A DNA stretch of 64,000 nt. Source: Haematobia irritans. Taxonomy: Eukaryota > Arthropoda > Insecta > Diptera > Muscidae. The stretch covers positions 43,540,671 to 43,604,670 of the forward strand of contig NC_134399.1 of assembly GCF_050003625.1 (NCBI RefSeq), given 5' to 3'. Below the pieces are notes generated by a model, which saw only the letters and a list, made by a program, of their open reading frames with translations, made no database searches and was not told the DNA's origin. Both the position numbers and the translations under genes were made by a program. This document shows, piece after piece, positions 9,774-20,589 of this stretch. Position 1 is the stretch's first letter. Each line of letters opens with the position of its first letter.

Positions 9774-11180
9774 ACATGGACGAAAAGGACTGTTTGGGTG
9801 TAAAAATTATATGTTTGGAACTCACATTTTTAACACATTTTTTTTTAAGTGCAATCATATAATGTTAATAAACTAGCTTAACATGTTTGGAACATATATG
9901 TTATTATGTTAGAACGTATTATGGTTGGGGCATACAATTTTTGTAAATATATTATGGTATGATGCAAACATATATTAATTTAGAAGTAGCCTATAAACAT
10001 ATATGTGTTTAGAAAGAGATACCTAGAGAGTATGCTGCAAGTAAAAGAATGAAAAGAATTAGTCAATGCATGCTTTTAAGCTGAAATCAAAAAACAACAA
10101 CAATAAATTAAAATATTTGAAAAGTCAGACCAGTTTTCTAAAGGTCGATACTATATTCTTAACAAGAATAAGAAAAGCAGAGCTAAATATGGAGGATGTT
10201 GACTATATCATACGTTACTGCAAAAGAAAACTGTACATCATTTTAATTGCAATACTGCTTTTCAGCGGAGGACTATTTTTCTCGAATTTTAAGATAAGAT
10301 CAGTAGAAATTTAGCTTATTTCTCCTGACGAATATGATCACGGCGGAAATGATTGGACATATTATCTTGCAGCTATATTTTATATCAGATATTATGGTGC
10401 TAATGACCGGTCATAGAATGAGGATAATATCGCCACATTGAGCCCGTAGAGGATATATGTATATGAAATATATCTAACACTGAACTGAATTCCTGCTACC
10501 TTATACCCAATTTGATGCCGATCGGTTAACCCAAAATATTCCAAATTCCATATCGCAAACAACTCTTATACACCAAAATGAATGAAAAATAGCTAGAATT
10601 TGAGACAACCACTTTGTAATATAGTGCCACACATCCCTTTCGAAATAGTACGACAAATGTTGGAATATAATGAAAAATTATAATATTTCCGTTTTGGTTC
10701 TTTCTAAAAGTTGTATAGTTTGTAAGAATCGTTTGTCACTATAGAAGGTTGTTGTCTTTGAACGCAATTTAATGCGCTTTGTGCTTGAAAACATTTTTAT
10801 TTTTGTTATTTTTTTATTTTTTAGAGTTTTGCGAAATACCTCGAATATTTCAAACTTTTATCACCAAAAAATTTTTTGTTACAAAATTCTTATTTTCGCA
10901 ATAAAAAAGTAATTCTAATTTATTTTAAATTGCTCCACGGTGACCAACTAAATGTACGTTTCTGTTAAATAAACTTTCTTTAATCGGCTTGTGGGTGCCG
11001 AAAACTATGCTATATAAATATACATAACTGTTTGACTATTTGCGTTGATGGCTATATCGACAATTGTCTGTTGGCTTTGTCCAGGCGAAAGGTAAAGTTT
11101 AAAAAATTGATAAAATCGAATAATTTCTACTAAATTGTTTGCATTACAGAAAAAGGTAAAATTTAAACATTTATTTATTA
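9774..11180 (+). mobile_element. AT-rich TA element with CATATGTTTGG words, diverged and interrupted
   Basis: The left end after TA (CATGGACGAAAAGGACTG) and words such as CATATAATGTTAATAAACTAG match the left part of the elements at 30784, 39276 and 41609. The right part (10800-11180) matches the tRNA-module region of 14110-15541, including GTCCAGGCGAAAGGTAAA. The interval 10020-10800 has no counterpart in the other copies. A clear right end was not found. Confidence 0.55.
10066..10314 (+). CDS. Hypothetical 82-residue frame with one membrane segment
   Basis: Starts MHAFKLKSKNNNN and contains a basic stretch followed by a strongly hydrophobic segment (LYIILIAILLFSGGLFF) near the C-terminus. 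No recognised domain, no homologous copy in the window and no splice or promoter signal. It lies in a segment that interrupts a repeat element. It may be a chance open frame in AT-rich DNA; it is listed because the segment is otherwise unexplained. Confidence 0.12.
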   Translation: MHAFKLKSKNNNNKLKYLKSQTSFLKVDTIFLTRIRKAELNMEDVDYIIRYCKRKLYIILIAILLFSGGLFFSNFKIRSVEI

Positions 11181-11520
11181 AATCTAATTTGCGCTATATA
11201 ATGTGCTTACATTCTGTAAAAGACATATATCCAAACGATGCACAGTGGTTCCAAATCGCTTTTTTGGAAATAATTCTGCAACTTTTGAACGAATAAAGAT
11301 ATCAAAATATTTCTCTGTGTGACAGCTGAGGTGTTTATCTCTAAGTTTGTAAGTTTGTGAGTCCCTAGTGAGTCCACGACCTGACCTGTAGGCGATGAAA
11401 TTTAGTCACCGCGGGGGTATCAAATTTTGATTTAGCTGTCGATTTCGATGATGTTTGCTTTGCTGGAGAGAACTTGAAGAACTTGCGAGTAGTAATCAAT
11501 TCCTAATTATGAATTAAATT

Positions 11521-12897
11521 TTTATACCCTCCACCATAGGATGGGGGTATATTAACTTTGTCATTCCGTTTGTAACACATCGAAATATTGCTCTAAGACC
11601 CCATAAAGTATATATATTCTGGGTCGTGTGAAATTCTGAGTCGATCTGAGCATGTCCGTCCGCCTGTTGAAATCACGCTAACTTCCGAACGAAACAAGCT
11701 ATCGACTTGAAACTTGGCACAAGTAGTTGTTATTGATGTAGGTCGGATGGTATTGCAAATGGGCGATATCGGTCCACTTTTACGTATAGCCCCCATATAA
11801 ACGGACCGCCAAATTTGGTTTGTGATTGCTCTAAGAGAAGCAACTTTCATCCGATCCGGCTGAAATTTGGTACATGGCGTTAGTATATGGTCTCTAACAA
11901 CCATGCAAAACTTGGTCCACATTGGTCCATAATTATATATAGCCCCCATATAAACCGATCCCCCGATTTGCGGATCCCCGACTTGCGGAGCCTCTAAGGG
12001 AAGCAAATTTCATCCGATTCGGCTGAAATTTGGTACATGGTGTTGGTATATGTTCTCTAATGACCATGCAAAAATTGGTCCACATCGACCCATAATTATA
12101 TATAGCCCCCATATAAGCCGATCCCCAGATTTGACCTCCGGAGCCTCTTAGAGGAGCAAAATTCATCCGATCCGGTTGAAATTTGGTACGTGGTGTTAGT
12201 ATATGATCTCCAAAAACCATGCAAAAATTGGTCCATATCGGTCCATAATTATATATAGCCCCCATATAAATCGATCCCCAGATTTGTCTTCCGGAGCCTC
12301 TTGGAGGAGCAAAATTCATCCGATCCGGTTGAAATTTGCAACGTGGTGTTAGTATAAGGCCGCTAATAACCATGCCAAAATTGGTCCTTATCGGTCTATA
12401 GTTATATATAGCCGATCCCCAATCACACAAAAATTGGCCCATATCGGTTCATAACCATAGTTGCCACTCGAGCCAAAAATAATCTACCAACATTTTATTG
12501 TTATAGAAAACATTGTCAAAATGTTATTTCTATAGAAAATTTTGTCAAAATTTTATTTATATAGAAAATTTTGTCAAATTTGTATTTCTATAGAATTTTT
12601 TTTCCAAATTTTATTTCTATAGAAAATTTTGTCAAAATTTTACTTCTATAGAAAATTTTGTGAAAATTTTATTTTGTCAAAATTTTATTTCTGTAGAAAC
12701 TTTAAACTTAATTATATACGTATTTAATCGACCTTTTTTAGTTTATAATATACCACGTATGGACTATGTAGTATATATTACGGTGTTAGGAAGTTTTAAG
12801 ATACCTTGCCATCGGCTTCAGTAGAAGTTTCTACGCAATCCATGGTGGAGGGTACATAAGTTCGGCTTGGCTGAACTTACGGCCGTATATACTTGTT
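11521..12897 (+). mobile_element. DINE/Helentron-like element, family 1 (copy A)
   Basis: Starts TATACCCTCCACCATAGGAT with a small hairpin, then a degenerate GTCC stretch (about 11653-11670), monomers with TATAGCCCCCATATAAACCG, the TTTCTATAGAAAATTTTGTC minisatellite (12490-12700), and the end block with a degraded TTCGGCTTGGCTGAA hairpin and ACTTGTT at 12891-12897. Non-coding; the long open frames it contains arise from the 153-bp periodicity. Confidence 0.7.
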
Positions 12898-12917
12898 TTG
12901 TGTTGCTTTTTTATATA

Positions 12918-13130
12918 CAGTATGTCAAGAAAGTCTTTTGACATTGCCAACTATTTGAAATTCTAGAAATAATTGAAATATTAAATATTTTATTAAATTT
13001 TTAATTCTGTGTACGTATGTATACTTTGCAAAATACATAATAAAATATTTTTTTTAAAATTTCATTATATTTAATTTTGGAACAAAACATAATTTTTATC
13101 CCATTGTCAAAACACTTTCTTGACAAACTG
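12918..13130. mobile_element. Tc1-like MITE, copy A
   Basis: A 213-bp element with imperfect ~27-bp terminal inverted repeats beginning CAGTATGTCAAGAAAGT and ending in the inverse of CAGTTTGTCAAGAAAGTG. It is flanked by TA on both sides (12916-12917, 13131-13132). No coding capacity. Confidence 0.85.
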
Positions 13131-13205
13131 TACATATATCAAATTGTTTTTTTAACGTAGTCTACATATTGTAGTTCCCAACGCTGTTTAACCTAAGATA
13201 TATAC

Positions 13206-13824
13206 TGTTACGTTTTTATATTTAGGCGTTTTTAATTACCCGACAATTAAAACACTTTTCTTTTAAATAACGTTAATCTACAATTTATTTACTATGACTT
13301 CACTTTACAATTCGTTCACACTGATGTTATTCGTTTGACGCTTTAATTAAGACTGACTGGTTAGCAGCATGCGAGCGCTTTTATATATGACGGTCTGGCA
13401 ATACGAGAACATTCTGGCTGCACTACAATATTCTGGCAACGCCAGAACATTCTTTGACAACGCTAGAAGGATCTACGACAATTAAGTTATTCATCTGGTG
13501 GCTGCCAAACACATATACACTCACATAGATATATGCTCGCATTACTACAACAACAATGACAATAGACAATGAGATGAAATGAAATGAAATGAGAATGCAA
13601 AATAACAAAGCAAAGGGGTTGTTATTCTATGAGAGAGTAAGAACTAACATTTCGATATGAAAATAAGCAAACAAAAGAACATAAAAGAAATTTAGGAATG
13701 TACTCGAAAATGAATAGATGATTCCAACAAGTGATAGCGAAATTTTATCGTTACAATTTGAAATTTTAAATTAACGGAAACTAATTTAAATAAAATTAAA
13801 TCTATAATTATCAAATTCGTAACA
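13206..13824. mobile_element. Solo LTR (Ty3/Gypsy-like), copy A
   Basis: A 619-bp segment begins TGTTACG and ends CGTAACA, the TG...CA inverted ends of an LTR. It is flanked by the 4-bp duplication ATAC (13202-13205, 13825-13828). A TATA-like TTTTATATATGACGG occurs near 13380 and an AATAAA-type signal near 13790. No internal retroelement sequence is present, so this is the product of LTR-LTR recombination. Confidence 0.75.
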
Positions 13825-14109
13825 ATACTTTATATTAAGGTGTAACTATATGTCAAGTTTATGCAGTCCTAGTTAGTTTTTATTAAATATAAAACAAAAA
13901 TTAGAAATCAAATATAAAATAACTCAAATATATAAGTTCGAGGATTAAAAATTGTTAACATAAAAATATATATTATTTAAAATATTAAATTTTTAGTTGC
14001 AAATAATTAAATTTATTGGTTAATAATCTGCGTTTGTAGGCATTTGAGAGTAGTAATCAATTCCTAAATTTTTATATTATATATCAAATTATTTTTGTAA
14101 CGTAGTCTA
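13825..14109. other. AT-rich flank, partly an old internal duplicate
   Basis: Contains GAGTAGTAATCAATTCCTAA near 14048, which also occurs at 11484, and TGTAACGTAGTCTACA, which also occurs near 13157. This shows an older, diverged duplication inside the 9-kb unit. No gene. Confidence 0.6.
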
Positions 14110-14994
14110 CACACTGTTAGAAAAATATGTTTTTCATATGTTCCGATATAAACAAGATGTGTTTCGGGCACAATTTTTAAACACAATATATTTAAGTGCC
14201 AACATGTAATGTTCCTAAACTAACACTAAATGTTTGAGACACATATGTTAATATGTTAAATTATATTATGTTTGGGGCATGAATGTTTTATAAAAATAAT
14301 ATGTGTGAATGTAAACGTATATAAATTTACAAATTTCGAGTAAACATATATATGTTTACAATTTCTGTGAAACGGTTGCATGTTGTTTCGGAAAGCTGCT
14401 TTATGATAAGGCCAAAAATTTGATACGCTTAAGTCTAAATATTATTTAATTTGAATATTAGAATGAGTATTCGAAGTAAAGAGAATATACATTCGGAACC
14501 AAGAGCATAGAGATTTTAGCATGTGTTTTCGCCTTGAGAGGAGAATTTTATGTATGTGTGGACAAGTGTTTTGTTTATCATTTTGGCATTATGGACACAC
14601 ATTTTTTAACGGCCTTAAAGGTAAAAATGAAATTGAGTACAAAACACGATAAGTTTTAAAGGCATTTAAAATGGTATTAAATGCTAGTAAAAAACGGTTT
14701 ACGCCTAAATAAATTTATGTGTTCATTATAAAATTATTTATGTATGTTTATACACTTCTTTTGTTAGAGTTTTTGATTTTCTTCCAAAATTTCAAACTTT
14801 TATACCAAAAACAGTTTTTTGTTATAAAATTATTTTTGCAAAAAAATTATAATATTTTATTCAAAAGCTCAGTCCATTTCGTTTATATCAAGCACTGTTT
14901 CTGACTGTAAATTTTTAATAACCCACATTTCGAAGTTTCATTATAAAAATTTAATATAGTATTAATTTCTAAATTACAAAAAAAAAAATTGGTT

Positions 14995-15066
14995 CGGTCG
15001 GAACAGGAATTGAACCCACGACCCTTTGCATGCAAGGCAGACATGCTAACCACTGCTCCACGTTGC
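14995..15066 (-). repeat. tRNA-like module (SINE head type)
   Basis: Minus strand reads GTGGAGCAGTGGTTAGCATG (A-box-like), then GGGTTCAATTCCTG (B-box-like). It resembles the head of the SINE at 1086-1429 and is not a folded functional tRNA: no matched acceptor stem or encoded CCA region was seen. Confidence 0.7.
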
Positions 15067-15172
15067 CAACACATGTATGTTTCTTTTAAATAATGTTATG
15101 TTTGCATGGGCTCGTGGGCGCTGCAAACTATGCTTATAACGATAATTGTCTACTGGTGACTATAACTGCTAC

Positions 15173-15240
15173 GTAACCCAGTGGATAGTGTGTTGGCTTA
15201 CAAACTGTTTGGTCCTCGGTTCAATTTTCCGTCCAGGCGA
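15173..15240 (+). repeat. tRNA-like module, diverged from the Ala/Val-type pattern
   Basis: Plus strand reads GTAACCCAGTGGATAGTG (A-box-like), GGCTTACAAACTG (anticodon-arm region) and CGGTTCAATTTTCCGT (B-box-like). It lies about 107 bp from the minus-strand module, with their 5' sides adjacent. Confidence 0.7.
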
Positions 15241-15740
15241 AAGGTAAAATTTAAAAAAATTATGAAATTGAATAATTTCTTCAACATTATTTGTATTACA
15301 GAAAAAGGTACCAAGAACTAAAAATTTCGTGGAAGTGAAAATTATGTTAGGGAATGAGCACAATCTTCTTTGGGGAAATTTCTTCCAAGCATATAATATT
15401 TTTGGGCTAAAAATGCTTCCAAACATATAATATGTTCACATAAAACAAACATATTAATGTTTCGGCAGTATCCAATAATATATGTGCTTCCTGCAAAATA
15501 TGTTTGGAACATATGTTAGATAAGCGATTTTTTTGAGGGTGCATATAGTAGTAAGATATATACTTAGTATTAAAGTGTAATTATATGTCAAGTTTTTGCA
15601 GTCCTTGATTGTAGTCCTAATTATTTTTATAATTTTTTTTAAGTAAATTTAATGTAATTCTTTATTTTGAGTATCCCTGTAACCGTAAATGGCCATTTCG
15701 ACTTAGTTGTAATATGAGTTAAATAAATAAAAAACCAGGT

Positions 15741-16697
15741 TCAAGTTCGGCCAGGCCGAATCTTAAGTACCCTCCACCATGGATTGCGTAGAAACTTCTA
15801 CGAAAGACTGTCATCCACGATCGAATTACTTGGGTTGTGGTATCTTAAAACTTCTTAAATTTTCTAAATTGTGAGTTAGTCCATACATGGTATATATTAG
15901 ACAAAAAAGTTATGTATAGGTAAGTATACAAATAATTACGAATCGATATGGACTTTTGCACGGTACGTAGAGAGCCAGAATTGAAATATGGGGGTCGCTT
16001 ATATGGGGGCTATATAGAATTATGAACTTGATATGGACCAATTTTTGTGTGATTGGGGATCAATTTATCTGAGGGCTATATATAACTATATACCGATATG
16101 AACCTAGTTAGGCATGGTTGTTAACGGCCATATACTAGCACAATGTACCAAATTTCATCTGACTCGGATGAATTTGCTCCACCAAGAGGCTCCAAAACCA
16201 AATCTCGGTATTGGTTTATATGGGGGCTATATATAATTATGGACTGATATGGACCACTTTTGGCATGGTTGTTAAATATCATATACTACCACCACGTACC
16301 AAATTTCAACCAGATCGGATGAATTTTGCTTCTCCAAAAGGCACCGGAGGTCATATCAGGGGATCAGTTTATATGGGGGGCTATATATAATTATGGACTG
16401 ATATGAACCAATTCCTGCATGGTTGTTGGATACCATATACTAGCATCACGTACCAAATTTCAACCGAATCAGATGAAGGGGCTCCGGAGGTCAAATCTGG
16501 GGATCGGTTTATATGGGGCCTATATATAATTATTGACCGCTTTCGACCAATTTTTACGTGGGTGTTTGACGTCATATATAAACACCACGTACCAAATTTC
16601 AACTGAATCAGATGAATTTTGGTCTTCCAAGAGGCTCCGGAGGTCAAATCTGGTGATCGGTTTATATGGGGGCTATATATAATTATGGACCGATGTG
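15741..16697 (-). mobile_element. DINE/Helentron-like element, family 1, inverted fragment (copy A)
   Basis: In minus orientation: the 3' hairpin TTCGGCCAGGCCGAA at the left, then the conserved TGGATTGCGTAGAAACTTCT block, then several 153-bp-type monomers. The 5' start is replaced abruptly at 16697 by the 3' tail of family 3. Confidence 0.7.
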
Positions 16698-16784
16698 AAT
16701 TTCAAAGGAAACGCTAATATCTGATTCATGGTGGTGGGTATTTAAGATTCGGCCTGGCCGAACTTACGGCCGTATATACTTGTT
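16698..16784 (+). mobile_element. 3' tail of DINE-like family 3 (copy A)
   Basis: Starts AATTTCAAAGGAAACGCTAA, followed by TCATGGTGGTGGGTATTTAA, the GGCC hairpin and ACTTGTT. It matches the end of 44002-45483 and forms a chimera with the inverted family-1 fragment before it. Confidence 0.65.
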
Positions 16785-16806
16785 TTTAAAGGATTTTATT
16801 TATTTA

Positions 16807-18194
16807 TTTTTATACCCTCCACCATAGGATGGGGGTATATTAATTTTGTCATTCAGTTTGTAACACATGGAAATATTGCTGTAAGACCCAATAAAGTATA
16901 TATATTCTGGGTCGTGGTGAAATTCTGAGTCGATCTTAGCATGTCCGTCCGTCCTTCCGTCTGTTGAAATAACGCTAACTTCCGAACGAAACAAGCTATC
17001 GACTTGAAACTTGGCACAAGTAGTTGTTATTGATGTAGGTCGGATGGTATTGCAAATGGGCCACATCGGTCCACATTTACGTATAGCCCCCATATAAACG
17101 GACCCCCAAATATGGCTTTCGAGGCCTCTAAGAGAAGCAAATTTCATCCGATCCGGCTGAAATTTGGTATATGGTGTTAGTATATGGTCTCTAATAACCA
17201 TGCAAAAATTGGTCCACATCGGTCCATAATTATATATAGCCCCCATATAAACCGATCCTCCGATTTGGCTTGCGAGGCCTTTAAGAGAAGCAAATTTCAT
17301 CCGATCCGGCTGAAATTTGGTACATGGTGTTAGTATATGGTCTCTAACAACCATGCAAAAATTGGTCCACATCGGTCCATAATTATATATAGCCCCCATA
17401 TAAACCGATCACCAGATTTGACCTCCGCAGCCTCTTGGAAGAGCAAAATTCTTCCCATTCGGTTGAAATTTGGTACGTGATGTTAGTATATGGTATCCAA
17501 CAACCATGCAGGAATTGGTTCCTATCAGCCCATAATTATATATAGCTCCCATATTAACCGATCCCCAGATTTGACCTCCGGTGCCTTTTGGAGAAGCAAA
17601 ATTCATCCGATCTGCTTGAAATTTGGTACGTGGTGATCGTATATTTAACAACCATGCCAAAAGTGGTCCATATCAGTCCATAATCATATATAGCCCCCAT
17701 ATAAACCGATCCCGAGATTTGATTTTGGAGTCTCTTGGAGGAGCAAATTTCATCCGAGTGAGTTGAAATTTGGTACGTTGTGCTAGTATATGGTCGTTAA
17801 CAACCATGCCTACTAGGTCCATATCGGTCTAAAGTTATATATAGCCCTCAGAAAATCGATCCCGAATCACACAAAAATTGGTCCATATCATAATTGTATA
17901 TAGCCCCCATATAAGCGACCCCCATATTTCAATTCTGGCTCTCTGCGTATCGTGCAAAAAGTCCATATCGATTCGTAATTATTTGTAGACTTACCTATAC
18001 ATACCTTTTTTGTCTAATATATACCACGTATGGACTAACTCACAATTTAGAAAACGATGTTAAGAAGTTTTAAGATACCACAACCCAAGTAATTCGATTG
18101 TGTATAACAGTCTTTCGTAGAAGTTTCTACGCAATCCATGGTGGAGGGTACATAAGATTCGGCCTGGCCGAACTTACGGCCGTTTATACTTGTT
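16807..18194 (+). mobile_element. DINE/Helentron-like element, family 1 (copy A, second)
   Basis: Complete from the TATACCCTCCACCATAGGAT hairpin through a short GTCC run (16940-16960) and a long monomer array to the CGGCCTGGCCGAACTTACGG hairpin and ACTTGTT. It lacks the 27-bp minisatellite; instead an ordinary spacer with TATACATACC leads to the end block. Confidence 0.7.
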
Positions 18195-18239
18195 TTTTTT
18201 TTTTTAACTTTTATTAACTACAATTCTTCCAAAATTCTA

Positions 18240-18725
18240 TATTCCAATATAGGAAAACTTCTCGTGCAAAATTTCAAGCAAATATAAGTAAAACTCTGGC
18301 TTCTGGGCCCATACAAAATCCGATGTTACTGCATTATGGACCCAGAAGCCAGAGTTTTGGTGGAAATCGGTTCAGATTTAGATAGCTAGATATATATCTA
18401 TTGTCCGATTTATACTTACATGACCAACGGGAACTAAATTTTCACTCCGAGACCACAGTTTCACTCCGATTTACTTGAAATTTTGCACAGGTAGCAGAAT
18501 TAGCATTCTAGCGATGGATACCGAGTTAAGTTGAAATCGGTTCAGATTTAAATATAGCCCCCATATATATCTTACGGCCGATTTGCACTTACATGGCTCC
18601 AGAAGCCAGGATTTTTCTCTGATTTACTTCAAATTTTGCACATAGGGTATATTTGATAGTATCGTCAAGTGTGGTAAGTTTGATTTAAATCGGTTCAGAT
18701 TTAGCTATTTCACCCGATTTGGCGA
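18240..18725. mobile_element. DINE-like family 2 fragments in head-to-head arrangement (copy A)
   Basis: Monomer pieces with TCGGTTCAGATTTAGATA run on the plus strand from about 18338. A short piece to their left is inverted, so AAAACTCTGGCTTCTGGG (18290-18307) and its exact reverse complement (18341-18358) can pair. Confidence 0.6.
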
Positions 18726-19148
18726 GGTTTAATGCAAGCTTTTGGCACATTTTACTAAGCAAAGGCTAACGTATAATATATCGTTGGAAAGGTATTATAG
18801 AGGGCTTCGTTTTTTGTTATCGAGAAAAATCCCCAAAGTGTGGACATAGGTTAAAAAACATTATTTTTTGGTCATTTGCATATTTCTTAGATGTTTACCG
18901 GTATAATGTTGAAACCTTCTAAGTTAATTAGTGGACACATGGGGCTTTTTGGAAAAGATGAGAATTTTACAAAACAATTTTTTTTTCATTTATAAAAATT
19001 GAAGGTTTTTGGATGAGAAGAACTCATACACTATTTGGCCAAAATAACCGATAAAAGTTTAAAACGTATCTTTTTTGGTGTTCTATAAGAAACAAACAAA
19101 AAAAGATTGGAAAATATATAAAAACAAATTTTACGACAGAAAGAATGT
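18726..19148. other. Unassigned sequence, presumed interior of the Transib-like element
   Basis: No open frame with recognisable domain on either strand and no repeat units seen elsewhere in the window outside copy B. Runs up to the right 20-bp terminal repeat. Confidence 0.4.
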
Positions 19149-19199
19149 AGCGATTTGGAACCACTGTGTGATGTTTGGTGGTCTAAAAATGTCAGCCTT

Positions 19200-19242
19200 C
19201 TATGTCCCTAGACCATTCGCATAAATAGGTCTAGGGACATAG
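19200..19242. repeat. Perfect 15-bp hairpin, intact in copy A only
   Basis: Arms CTATGTCCCTAGACC and GGTCTAGGGACATAG enclose a 13-base loop. In copy B (about 28267-28292) the loop and inner stem are missing and only outer arms remain, a typical product of hairpin-tip deletion. Confidence 0.85.
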
Positions 19243-19926
19243 AAATTGAAATTGTATTGAATAGGTCCATCACCAAATTTCAATATTTCCTTTTTGAACT
19301 CACAAAGGCTGGCAATTGAGCAGTATTTTTTTTTTTTTTTTGCTGCTGCTATTCTTCTTTTTGGATGCTTCTGTAAGTGCATCGCGAGACGAACTCTGTA
19401 CATTTTATTTTTGCTCATTTGTTCTCATTCTCAAATGTACTGATAACATTAGATTTAGAACAATTTTTAGCAAAAGGAACGTACAGTTTTAATTCCTTCA
19501 TCTTCGTACGTTTTTGATTCAACTTACGTATGTATTTAGGTCTCATTGTGAAGTAAAAGCGCCCAACGTTGGTATCGACCCTAAATGGAAAGTCAGCTGA
19601 TACTTTTAGTCATTCGTTTTCCATTTCAATTGATCGATTACACCAGAGTTTGTCGCTCCAAATTTTTCATAAAATCATTTTAAATACGAGAAGCAGAAGA
19701 TGTGGCAGAAGCTACCTTTGCCTTTCACACCGTGATGCATAGCTACAGTTACCAATCCGCAGGTCCTGCACCCGGTCCTGCACCCGTTCCATGCAATTAT
19801 TTAAAATTTTGTACCGCCTCTAGTCGCACGTATTTTGACACCCACCAACATAGAATGGTGTTGGGGTATAAGTGCGCCATTCCGTTTGCAACACTCAACA
19901 GAAAGTGAGTGAAATGCAACACTCAC
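19243..19926. other. Unassigned sequence with a DINE-type start
   Basis: Contains T-runs, a frame around 19690-19790 with proline-alanine repeats (GPAPGPAPVP) lacking a clear start or splice signals, and at about 19829 a DINE-like start (ACACCCACCAACATAGAATG, GCCATTCCGTTTGCAACA) that is cut by the LINE insertion. Repeated in copy B at about 28292-28966. Confidence 0.4.
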
Positions 19927-19928
19927 TG

Positions 19929-20539
19929 GATAGGCTGTTAGACGAACTTCTAATAAAGAGGCGTATTTCAGCCACACTAGGGCAAGAAAACATACAAAGG
20001 TATGTGAACAGAGGCAATCCCCAAGGAGGAGTTCTATCACCTCTTCTTTGGAATGTTGCTATAAATAACCTTCTGGTTACCCTAGAAAGGATAAAAGTGG
20101 TGGCATACGCAGATGATGTGGCGCTAGCAGTCAGGGGAAAATTCCCATCCACAATCAGAGATATTATACAGAGAGCTCTCCGGATGACTGAGAAATGGGC
20201 GAAAGATAATGGTCTTGGTGTAAATCCAGCAAAGACAGAACTAGTCATGTACTGCAAAGATCGCAAAACTCCCACGGTTAGGCCCATTTCCTTAGGGGGT
20301 ACTGAAATTCCCTTTGGTGAGTGTGCAAAATACCTTGGCGTTATTTTGGACAGGAAGCTGAATTTTAGGCTTAATATTGAAGAGAGGGCGAGAAAAGCCA
20401 CGGTAGCTTTGTACTCGTGCAAAAAGGCAATAGGGAAAAAGTGGGGACTAAAACCAAAAATTGTGCATTGGCTATACACTGCAGTAGTTAGACCTATAAT
20501 GCTATATGGTGTTGTAGTCTGGTGGCCGGCACTTCAGAA
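19929..20539 (+). pseudogene. LINE reverse transcriptase fragment cut by the duplication junction
   Basis: Same insertion as 28978-30772 but ending at the copy A/B junction. Encodes the C-terminal half of the reverse transcriptase: GNPQGGVLSPLLWN, VVAYADDVALAV with the catalytic YADD, and the thumb region KYLGVILDRKLNF. The frame closes 7 bp into copy B. Confidence 0.88.
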
Positions 20540-20589
20540 AACTTGAAGAACTTGCGAGTAGTAATCAATTCCTAATTATGAATTAAATT

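Larger units (their letters stand above)
14110..15541 (+). mobile_element. AT-rich TA element with paired tRNA-like modules, copy A
   Basis: Left end CACACTGTTAGAAAAATATG follows TA; right end is GCGATTTTTTTGAGGGTG. The arms are built of CATATGTTTGG/ATATAATATGTTTGGA-type words. The centre holds two tRNA-like modules pointing away from each other (14995-15066 on minus, 15173-15240 on plus). Related shorter elements at 30784, 39276 and 41609 keep one module. Confidence 0.7.
11241..19168. mobile_element. Transib-like element bounded by 20-bp perfect terminal inverted repeats
   Basis: CACAGTGGTTCCAAATCGCT at 11241-11260 is repeated as its exact reverse complement at 19149-19168. The outer seven bases CACAGTG equal the heptamer typical of Transib termini and V(D)J recombination signals. 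Adjacent five bases are CGATG (left) and TGATG (right), compatible with a one-mismatch 5-bp target duplication. The interior holds many later insertions listed separately. No transposase frame was recognised, so it is either a non-autonomous copy or heavily decayed. The superfamily name is inferred from termini alone. Confidence 0.5.
11471..20539. repeat. Tandem 9.07-kb segmental duplication, copy A
   Basis: This 9,069-bp interval is followed immediately by an almost identical copy (20540-29589). The left breakpoint lies just after GCTGGAGAG; the right breakpoint lies inside a LINE reverse-transcriptase gene at CACTTCAGAAA. The junction shows only one shared base. Differences seen against copy B are a few substitutions (for example at 12787, 13832, 14930, 15508), run-length changes in T-runs, and a 17-bp indel in a hairpin at 19200-19242. 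Confidence 0.93.

Noticed and set aside
16800..17399. 199-codon minus-strand frame (and duplicate at 25868-26467)
   Set aside because: Same 153-bp monomer artefact; it runs through the element's hairpin and (GTCC)n region.
19690..19908. 68-codon frame with GPAPGPAPVP
   Set aside because: No ATG in good position, no splice signals, and its end runs into a DINE-like start; too little to call a gene.
19895..20479. 194-codon minus-strand frame opposite the LINE reverse transcriptase
   Set aside because: Shadow of the plus-strand RT gene, which has the catalytic YADD and homologous copies.
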